DNA of 64,000 nt, taken from Nitrospira sp. GTDB lineage: Bacteria > Nitrospirota > Nitrospiria > Nitrospirales > Nitrospiraceae. The notes under the pieces are model-generated. The model saw only the letters and a program-made list of their open reading frames with translations, was not told the DNA's origin and made no database searches. The stretch's first letter is position 1. Each line of letters opens with the position of its first letter. Positions 57,862 to 64,000 of this stretch are shown here, piece after piece. The translations under genes and the position numbers were made by a program. The stretch covers positions 186,001-250,000 of the forward strand of contig JALHMZ010000002.1 in assembly GCA_022843785.1 (NCBI GenBank), given 5' to 3'.

Positions 57862-60147
57862 ATGCCTTACCCTTCGAACTACTTCCTCGCAACCCTTTGC
57901 ATCCTAGTTTTAGTCTTTCAAGGCTGCAATCAAACGTCCCCAGAAACCCAAAAGACAAAACATCTCGAACGAGCGGCCGGATACATGGAGAAGGGTCAGC
58001 TCCAGGAAGCGCTCATCGAATACATGAATGTCACGAAAGCCGACCCAGCCAATGCCGAAGCCTACTACCAAATGGCCACAATTCATCTGAAAATCGGCGG
58101 TCTCACGAATCTTCAAAAGGCGTTCGCAGCACTGACTCGGACCCTTGAAATCAACAAAAACAACCGTGACGCTCAAGTTAAAATCAGCGAGCTCTATCTC
58201 CTCGGCAATGAACCGGCAAAGGCGCGGGAGCAGGCTGACATCATCCTGGCGTCGGCCCCGCAGGACAAAGATGCACTGGTCATTCGGGGTCGAAGCCTCC
58301 TCAACGAACAACGGTTTCAAGACGGGATTGTCGAGCTGAAGAAAGCCCTTGCCCTCGACCCGAAGAATGTCGGCATTTATCTGGAACTCTCGCGCGCCTA
58401 CTTTTTCGCTAAGGATCGCGCTGCCGCCGAAAACATGCTGCACCAAGGGCTGACCGCCAACCCCGGATCCATAGATCTCATACTGGCCTTGGGAGACTTC
58501 CAACTTTCGATCGACAAACCTGATCTCGCGGAAGCCTCGTACAAAAAGGCAGTGGATATCGTACCTGAAAACGAAGTCGCACGACTGCGGCTAGCCGGAT
58601 TGTACCAGCGCATCAACAAACTTGCAGAAGCGGAAGAGGTGTTACAAAAATGGGGTGCCGCCTATCCGCAGAACGAACAGCCTCAGATCTACCTGGGTGA
58701 TTTCTATCGCTGGATGGGAAATCCTGAGAAAGCCCTCGCGAGCTATAAACACGCCGAAGAGCTGAATCCGAAGTCCGCCATTGCCCGAGACAAATTTATC
58801 GCGACGTATCTCGACGCAGGCAACCTGGCCGACGCCGAACCCAAGGTCAGGGCGATACTCGACCACAATCCCGACGACATCAGCGGACGCTTTTTTAAAA
58901 CTCGCATCCTCTTGGGCAAAGGCAATCTGGACGATGCTATTTCCGGCTTCCAAACTCTGATTACGACAAATCCTGATTTTGCCCCTGCACACTACTTCCA
59001 GGGGATCGCCTATCTGAAAAAACGTCAACTCCCGCAGGCACGAGCCGCCTTTACCGAGGCGGTCAGACGCGGTCCGTCCCTTCCAGAAGCCCGGACCGCT
59101 CTTGCCGAACTACTGCTGGCCGAGGGGGCGGTGGATCTGGCGCTGGAACATGCACAGGCCGCCGTCCAACTCAATCCGCGAAATGCCCAGGCCGCCGTCA
59201 TCGCGGGCGACGCCTATCTCCGAAAGGGGGATCTTGCCAAGAGCAAGCAGATCTACGAGGCTATCGCAAAAGCGCTGCCGAAAGAAGCCCTGGGCCCCTA
59301 CCGCCTTGGCCTCGTAGCCCGCGCCGAAAAGAACGACACAAAGGCGTTGGCCTATTTCGAAGATGCTCTTACTCTCAAACCCAGCGCCATTGAGCCGATC
59401 GCCCAAATCGCTGTTATGAAGGTCGCACAGGGCAAATCAACCGAAGCACGAGAACGCGTAGCCAGGCAGATGGCCGCAGCCCCAACAAGCGCGCTGCACC
59501 AGAATTTGCTCGGAGAACTCTGTTTGGCCGAAAAGAATATGGACCAGGCTGAAACAGCCTTCAAGAAAGCTCTCGAACTGGACCCCGCTCTACTCGGATC
59601 CTATCTGAACCTCGGGCAAGTCTATTACCAAACCGGCAAGACAGACCAAGCAACCACAGAATACGAAGCCGTTCTTGCCAAGGAACCAAAAGCTCTTCAA
59701 GCGCACATGATGCTTGGCATCATTCATGAGCAGAAAAAAGAGTACGCCAAAGCCACGGCGCGTTATGAAAAGATCCTGGCACTCAATCCCAAATTCGCAC
59801 CGGCCGCCAACAACCTGGCCTGGTTACTCGTTGATCAGGGCGGCAACCTGGATGTGGCGCTCAGCCATGCGCAAACGGCTCGCGAACAACAACCGACTGA
59901 CCCCTCGATTGCCGACACAATGGGATGGCTGTATTACAAAAAGAACGCGTATGTGCTTGCCATTGGGCTGCTCAAAGAAGCGGTGGAAAAACTGCCGACG
60001 AACCCGCTCGTCCAGTTTCACATGGGAATGGCACAGTACAAGAACGGAGACAACGAGGGCGCAAAACGGTCGCTTCAAACGGCGTTGAAACTCAATCCAC
60101 GTTTCCCCGGATCGGACGAAGCCCGCACGATCGTGGAGAAGCTTTGA
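57862..60147 (+). CDS. prsT: PEP-CTERM system TPR lipoprotein PrsT
   Basis: 761 aa. Lipoprotein signal ends in the lipobox LVFQGC near residue 22. The rest is a continuous array of about 18-20 tetratricopeptide repeats (for example DQAETAFKKALELDPALLGSYLNLGQVYYQTGKTDQA). Matches the family associated with exosortase/PEP-CTERM loci that presumably helps export or assembly of extracellular polymer. AAGGGAA lies before the ATG. Divergent from the ABC permease, with no visible sigma-54 site in the 78-bp gap. Confidence 0.88.
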   Translation: MPYPSNYFLATLCILVLVFQGCNQTSPETQKTKHLERAAGYMEKGQLQEALIEYMNVTKADPANAEAYYQMATIHLKIGGLTNLQKAFAALTRTLEINKNNRDAQVKISELYLLGNEPAKAREQADIILASAPQDKDALVIRGRSLLNEQRFQDGIVELKKALALDPKNVGIYLELSRAYFFAKDRAAAENMLHQGLTANPGSIDLILALGDFQLSIDKPDLAEASYKKAVDIVPENEVARLRLAGLYQRINKLAEAEEVLQKWGAAYPQNEQPQIYLGDFYRWMGNPEKALASYKHAEELNPKSAIARDKFIATYLDAGNLADAEPKVRAILDHNPDDISGRFFKTRILLGKGNLDDAISGFQTLITTNPDFAPAHYFQGIAYLKKRQLPQARAAFTEAVRRGPSLPEARTALAELLLAEGAVDLALEHAQAAVQLNPRNAQAAVIAGDAYLRKGDLAKSKQIYEAIAKALPKEALGPYRLGLVARAEKNDTKALAYFEDALTLKPSAIEPIAQIAVMKVAQGKSTEARERVARQMAAAPTSALHQNLLGELCLAEKNMDQAETAFKKALELDPALLGSYLNLGQVYYQTGKTDQATTEYEAVLAKEPKALQAHMMLGIIHEQKKEYAKATARYEKILALNPKFAPAANNLAWLLVDQGGNLDVALSHAQTAREQQPTDPSIADTMGWLYYKKNAYVLAIGLLKEAVEKLPTNPLVQFHMGMAQYKNGDNEGAKRSLQTALKLNPRFPGSDEARTIVEKL

Positions 60148-60180
60148 CAGCTGCTCGAAGAAATACGGCTGTGCGTTCGT

Positions 60181-61200
60181 TCAGTGCCACCCCGCCAGCG
60201 GGTCAAGAGATTCTCCGCGAACCCGCTTGGCATCGATTTCCTTCAGCGTCGTCTCAAACACCTCGATCCGTTCTTCCATAGTCGGATGGGACAGATCGAA
60301 TTCCTGTGCAGTGATGCCCTGCTGCACGTGTATTTGTCCCAACCTCCGCCAAAACTCACGCACCGCCTCTAGATCATATCCGGCCCTTGCCATCAAATAG
60401 GCTCCGACATAATCTGCCTGCACTTCGAGTGAACGTGGTGCAGGTGACGGAGAACCAGCCTTGCCTGACGTGGCACCCAACCAGGTGTCGAGCATCGCCC
60501 GCAACCTGGCGTCCGGCGCATGGCCCAATACATTGTGGGCGATTTCATGAGCCACTGCCCAGGCGAGTTCATCATCCGATCGTACAAATCGCATCAGGCC
60601 CGTGGTGACGACAATCTGCCTTCCATCGGACGTCGCATTGACGACATCCGTTCGGAGCAAACTCAGGGTAAATTGGCAAACCGGCACTGCATCGAGCCAC
60701 AGTCGAAGCCGATGTCCTGATCGCATCACATCAAGCTGCAACGGTTGAACTCTGGCCCTGGTCAATCTCCGAACCAAATCACTCGCCGCTGACGCGGCAT
60801 CCGTGGAGACATCCTGCGTATTGATCTCGATCAGTTGATCTCCCGTCTGAAGCCCAGCCTGTGCGGCGGGCGAGCGGACATAGACCCGACTCACCACAAT
60901 GCCTCGCCCGGACTCTGATCTTGCTTGGACATCAGGCATTGGACCGTCTTCAAGCAGAAACCCGTACGTCCCTTCCTGGTCAAACGGACACCGGTCTGCC
61001 GAAGCCAGCAAAATGGGGAACGCCACAGTCTGTACCCGAGACAACAGTGCGGCCTCGCCTTCCTCCCGATGAGGGGCAGCCGTCTCAGGGCGAACACCTG
61101 CGCAGGCGCTCAATGTACCAATCAGAAACAGCGCAAGACCGGGCAAGAGTCCGGCTGCTGAACGGAACCTGCCTACCGCCACCCGTAACTCAGAAATCAT
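60181..61200 (-). CDS. M48 metalloprotease with PDZ domain, lipoprotein
   Basis: 339 aa. Lipobox LSAC near residue 33. A PDZ domain (about residues 100-170; VSRVYVRSPAAQAGLQTGDQLIEIN) precedes the protease domain with the zinc motif AHEIAHNVLGH (His218, Glu219, His222) and a downstream third ligand in LEVQADYVGAYLMARAGYD. Likely a periplasmic or outer-membrane quality-control protease related to BepA/LoiP, with the PDZ placed N-terminal instead of C-terminal. It follows the PEP-CTERM gene but is separated by a terminator. Confidence 0.88.
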   Translation of the reverse strand: MISELRVAVGRFRSAAGLLPGLALFLIGTLSACAGVRPETAAPHREEGEAALLSRVQTVAFPILLASADRCPFDQEGTYGFLLEDGPMPDVQARSESGRGIVVSRVYVRSPAAQAGLQTGDQLIEINTQDVSTDAASAASDLVRRLTRARVQPLQLDVMRSGHRLRLWLDAVPVCQFTLSLLRTDVVNATSDGRQIVVTTGLMRFVRSDDELAWAVAHEIAHNVLGHAPDARLRAMLDTWLGATSGKAGSPSPAPRSLEVQADYVGAYLMARAGYDLEAVREFWRRLGQIHVQQGITAQEFDLSHPTMEERIEVFETTLKEIDAKRVRGESLDPLAGWH

Positions 61201-61220
61201 CTGTCGTCACGCCACAACAA

Positions 61221-61255
61221 GAAGGCCAGCCCCCCATCTTGGAGGACTGGCCTTC
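61221..61255 (-). terminator. terminator after PEP-CTERM gene
   Basis: Stem GAAGGCCAG / CTGGCCTTC (61221-61229 and 61247-61255), loop of 17 bases; on the minus strand it continues TTGTTGTGG. It lies between the PEP-CTERM gene and the M48 gene and likely limits read-through into the protease gene. Confidence 0.65.
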
Positions 61256-61277
61256 GTACTCACTATCTTCTCGTAAG

Positions 61278-61856
61278 TTAGGCGTTTCCGAACTTCCGTC
61301 TCCAGATCCCCATCCCAGCCAACCCGGCACCAAGCAAGAGCAAGGACGCAGGTTCAGGGACACTGGTGCTCGGAATCCCCCAGATAGAAACATGGGAGAT
61401 AGCTCCTCGAGCTGGCCAAAAACCACTCAGGTTGATAGTTTCGGTTCCATTCCAGCTCGCCAAGTTATAGAAATAATACGATGGCCGCTGATTCCCATCC
61501 TTAATCGCCAGATAGCAAGCCGGGCAGCCGATCGAAGGCCCACCGGTGAAGGAGATCGTCGCACCTGATGGGTCCGTAGGCGTAGCCAAGAACGCCGTGC
61601 TGTAACTCCCAGCAAATGAACCTTCTTCTGAGCCACCCACATTGTCCTTATAAAGCAGGGTCAGTGACCCGTCGTTCGGTAAGCCAAACGCATTGTACAC
61701 GCAACCAGGCTCGCAATTGGCCGGACCGAGGTTCTGGCCAAACACGCCGGTTGTCGAGGGCGTAAGATCCAAGGCATAGGCTGGCGCACCCGCCAACCCG
61801 ATCCCCAGGGCTGCAACGCTCAAGAGCTTCGCAAAACCCTTCATTTCTTTCATCAT
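61278..61856 (-). CDS. PEP-CTERM anchored exported protein
   Basis: 192 aa with signal peptide (KLLSVAALGIGLAGAPAYA) and a C-terminal sorting signal: VPEPASLLLLGAGLAGMG, then WRRK. The mature part contains four to five Cys (NCEPGCVYNAFG; SIGCPACY) in a Gly/Ser-rich beta domain. AAGGGGGA lies five bases before the ATG. Its upstream sigma-54-type promoter (61914-61930) fits control by PrsR, encoded next door. Confidence 0.88.
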   Translation of the reverse strand: MMKEMKGFAKLLSVAALGIGLAGAPAYALDLTPSTTGVFGQNLGPANCEPGCVYNAFGLPNDGSLTLLYKDNVGGSEEGSFAGSYSTAFLATPTDPSGATISFTGGPSIGCPACYLAIKDGNQRPSYYFYNLASWNGTETINLSGFWPARGAISHVSIWGIPSTSVPEPASLLLLGAGLAGMGIWRRKFGNA

Positions 61857-61913
61857 ATGTTCCCCCTTGAAATGACGAATACCGATTTTCTGACCCTAGC
61901 TGATCCTATGCAT

Positions 61914-61930
61914 AGGCACACTTGATGCCA
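61914..61930 (-). promoter_or_regulatory. sigma-54-like promoter of the PEP-CTERM gene
   Basis: Read on the minus strand from 61930: TGGCATCAAGTGTGCC. GG and GC are separated by ten bases (correct -24/-12 geometry); one mismatch in each box versus TGGCAC-N5-TTGC. Transcription would start about 48 bases before the ATG at 61856. Confidence 0.5.
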
Positions 61931-62135
61931 TAAACAAAAACTTCATAACATATTAAATTTATTGACTATTATTTCAAACGATTGCTCCACTCGTCATACA
62001 GATGCAAAAATCTTTTACAATCCATCGCAATCACCAGGCAGATAATTTACGTTTTCATAAATGAATTCAAATAGATACGTGCAAGCCGTACTACACATCA
62101 GCAGTGTAAAGAAACCTGCCACTGTTATACCCTCC

Positions 62136-63509
62136 CTACCCCTCCTGTTTTGGTTTTTTCAGACCGTACCGGTCCAAGAGCTGATAGAGCGTGGGGCGGC
62201 TGATTCCCAGCTCAGCCGCTGCACGGGATATATTGCCATTCGTCTTCTCCATGGCCAGACGCACCACATCCTTCTCCCGATTCTCGCGCTGGCCCCGGAG
62301 GGTCACAGCCTCACCCTCCATCCCCCCTGCGGAGGACAACTCCAGATGTGAAGGCGTGATGTAGCGCCCCTCCGCCATGACCACGGCCCGCTTCACCCGA
62401 TTTTCAAGCTCACGCACATTGCCAGGCCACGGATGGTCGATCAACGCAGCCATGGCTTCAGAGGTGAAACCTGCAATCGACTTTTTCTGCTCGTCGACAC
62501 ACCGCAGTAAGAAGGCTCTCGCTAGCAGGGGAATATCCGCCTGCCGCTCGCCCAGCGGCGGCACCGGAATAGTGACGACACACAGCCGATAGTACAAATC
62601 TTCTCGAAAGCGCCCGCCGCGGATAGCGCTCTGGAGATCGACGTTGGTGGCAGCAATGACCCGTGTATCCACCACAATCGAATCTTTCCCCCCGAGACGT
62701 TGAATTTCATGATCCTGCAAGAAGCGCAAGAGTTTCACTTGCAGCGGTAGCGGAATGTCCCCAATTTCATCCAGAAATAAGGTGCCGCCTTGGGCATGTT
62801 CAATCCGCCCCTTTCGCTGCTGTGCCGCGCCGGTAAAGGCCCCTTTCTCATGCCCGAACAATTCACTCTCAATCAGCGTGTCGGGAATCGCGCTGCAATT
62901 AATCGCCACAAACGCGGCATCCTTGCGTTGGCTCTGGCGATGGATGGCCCGCGCCACCAGCTCCTTTCCCGTTCCGTTCTCTCCGGTAATCAGGACCGGC
63001 ACATCAGACGGAGCCACGCGCCGGATCACGTGAAACACCGCCTGCATCGGCTCACAGCTCCCGACCAACCCCTCAAATTCGCTCTGTCCGGCCTGTTGCG
63101 ACAGCGTCCGGTTCTCCCGTTCCAAATTGGCGAGGTACTGCGCACGCTGCAACACCACCTTCACCACATCGAGTTGAACAGGTTTTTCGATGAAGTCGTA
63201 CGCGCCGCTCTGAATGGCCGCGATGGCTTTGGAGCGATCGCTATTACCTGTAATGATGATGATTTTTGTCAGCGGATTGATCTGCAACGCGCCACGAAGA
63301 ATCGCCAGCCCCTCGGAAGCGCCCTCCACGTCTGGCGGCAACCCCAAGTCCAGCAGCATAAGCCCCGGCATTGCTTGCTTCACCTGCGCCAACGCCGTCG
63401 GCCTATCGGAGGCCTCCAGCACGTGGTAGTCGCCGGCCAAGGCCCATTTCATCTGGCCCCTGATTTCCTCGTCATCATCAACTAACAACAATGCAGGGAG
63501 ACTACTCAT
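62136..63509 (-). CDS. prsR: PEP-CTERM response regulator PrsR (sigma-54 activator)
   Basis: 457 aa. Receiver domain with phospho-acceptor Asp54 (LMLLDLGLP). AAA+ sigma-54 domain: Walker A GENGTGKE near residue 176, GAFTGA loop at 223-228 that contacts sigma-54, Walker B-like FLDEIGDI, and NVRELENRVKR. C-terminal Fis-type HTH (GNISRAAAELGISRPTLYQLL). Family known from exosortase/PEP-CTERM loci. Overlaps PrsK by four bases (ATGA). Confidence 0.95.
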   Translation of the reverse strand: MSSLPALLLVDDDEEIRGQMKWALAGDYHVLEASDRPTALAQVKQAMPGLMLLDLGLPPDVEGASEGLAILRGALQINPLTKIIIITGNSDRSKAIAAIQSGAYDFIEKPVQLDVVKVVLQRAQYLANLERENRTLSQQAGQSEFEGLVGSCEPMQAVFHVIRRVAPSDVPVLITGENGTGKELVARAIHRQSQRKDAAFVAINCSAIPDTLIESELFGHEKGAFTGAAQQRKGRIEHAQGGTLFLDEIGDIPLPLQVKLLRFLQDHEIQRLGGKDSIVVDTRVIAATNVDLQSAIRGGRFREDLYYRLCVVTIPVPPLGERQADIPLLARAFLLRCVDEQKKSIAGFTSEAMAALIDHPWPGNVRELENRVKRAVVMAEGRYITPSHLELSSAGGMEGEAVTLRGQRENREKDVVRLAMEKTNGNISRAAAELGISRPTLYQLLDRYGLKKPKQEG

Positions 63510-64000
63510 ACCTGTATGGCTCCTGAGTCTGAGGGCGCCGATGAGGGCACCGGACCGGACGATGGGGCTGCTCCGTTGGCTGCTCTCACAAAAGAAGCCA
63601 GCGGGAGTGCGATCTGCACCTGCGTACCCTTCCCCTCCTCACTGCGAAGCTGAATAGTTCCCCCATGCGTCTCGATAATCTTCTTGCACTGATAGAGACC
63701 GATCCCCAGCCCGCCGGGACGGCTCGACTGTGAGGGACGAAATAATCGCTCCAGCATATGCGGCGAGACTCCTTTTCCTGTATCGTCCACTGTGACGATA
63801 GCAGAATCCTTCGATTGCGCTACGCCTATCGTGATATCCCCTTGCGCCGTGATTGCCTGCCTCGCATTCAACACCACATTCAGCAGAACTTGCTGAATCT
63901 GTTCTCGCACCACCCATACGGGAGGAACCTGATTATTGATGACATGGACGCGAACCATGCGATCCTGCTTCAGCGGCGCCACAACCTCCGCAATGAGGGA
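63506..64000 (-). CDS. prsK: sensor histidine kinase PrsK, C-terminal part (cut by window edge)
   Basis: Only the last ~165 codons are in the window. They show the ATPase boxes: QQVLLNVVLNARQAI (N box), VDDTGKGVS (G1), RPGGLGIGLYQCKKIIETHGG (G2-like), so a HATPase_c domain. The gene continues beyond 64000. The ATGA overlap with prsR and the PrsR assignment support naming it PrsK. A Ser/Pro-rich tail ends the protein. Confidence 0.85.
   Translation of the reverse strand, partial: SLIAEVVAPLKQDRMVRVHVINNQVPPVWVVREQIQQVLLNVVLNARQAITAQGDITIGVAQSKDSAIVTVDDTGKGVSPHMLERLFRPSQSSRPGGLGIGLYQCKKIIETHGGTIQLRSEEGKGTQVQIALPLASFVRAANGAAPSSGPVPSSAPSDSGAIQV

Noticed and set aside
1..64000. tRNA, rRNA, CRISPR arrays, prophage or insertion sequence
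   Set aside because: No cloverleaf, rRNA stretch, regular spacer-repeat pattern, transposase or phage structural gene was seen. Only the small inverted-repeat element at 22450-22670 looks mobile.

Overview
This 64 kb window looks like chromosome of a Nitrospira-like bacterium (phylum Nitrospirota). That placement is an inference from gene content and style, because no rRNA gene is present. It rests on the PrsK/PrsR/PrsT and PEP-CTERM system, a chlorite dismutase/HemQ-family protein, a fused MoaD-MoaE, an LptD outer membrane, moderately high GC, and dense intergenic inverted repeats. I see no tRNA, rRNA, CRISPR array, prophage or intact insertion sequence.

Layout. 1-5.9 kb (minus): recN (cut by the window edge), trxA, lptD, folC and accD, a housekeeping block. 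6-9.2 kb (minus): a NiCoT/UreH-type Ni/Co transporter and molybdenum cofactor genes moaA, moaD-moaE fusion and moaC. 9.4-12.1 kb (minus): two translationally coupled secreted proteins, a Ycf48-like propeller and an IPT/TIG repeat protein. 12.3-21 kb: a stand-alone receiver, then a minus-strand run recA, recX, alaS, ruvX, mltG, deoC, deoB-like, ridA. 21.3-24.7 kb: pilT, a small inverted-repeat element, thpR and cinA. 25-29.3 kb (plus): the Cld/HemQ-like gene with a strong terminator, then several exported or unknown proteins. 29.3-38.5 kb: an accessory stretch of short genes (RRM protein, PilZ, PEP-CTERM protein, NTF2-like, LysE-like, rhodanese, HNH, pyrophosphatase, VF530-like, YaeQ) with at least two decayed genes and two unannotated micro-ORFs. 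38.5-52.2 kb (minus): a compact type II secretion/type IV pilus-like operon (secretin, pseudopilins, LysM lipoprotein, GspF, GspE, PilM/N/O/P-like, a further pseudopilin) running into proA and a large unknown gene. 52.4-64 kb: a UDP-sugar dehydrogenase, a BACON-repeat exported protein, an orphan MacB-type permease, the PEP-CTERM TPR lipoprotein PrsT, an M48 PDZ protease, a PEP-CTERM protein, and PrsR/PrsK.

How the genes fit together. The right-hand 12 kb reads as a surface/extracellular-matrix module. PrsK-PrsR is a sigma-54-dependent two-component system, and good -24/-12 promoters lie upstream of the BACON protein and one PEP-CTERM protein, so these are likely one regulon. The nucleotide-sugar dehydrogenase supplies polysaccharide precursors. 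The neighbouring secretion operon, with its TPR and cohesin-like secretin, may export matrix components.

The most noteworthy observations are: a DeoB-like enzyme lacking two of the canonical metal ligands; a Cld-family protein with HemQ-type rather than chlorite-dismutase-type residues; a roughly 210-bp element with long terminal inverted repeats that supplies the stop codon of thpR; the sigma-54 link of a BACON-repeat protein to the PEP-CTERM system; and two tiny ORFs with near-perfect ribosome binding sites.
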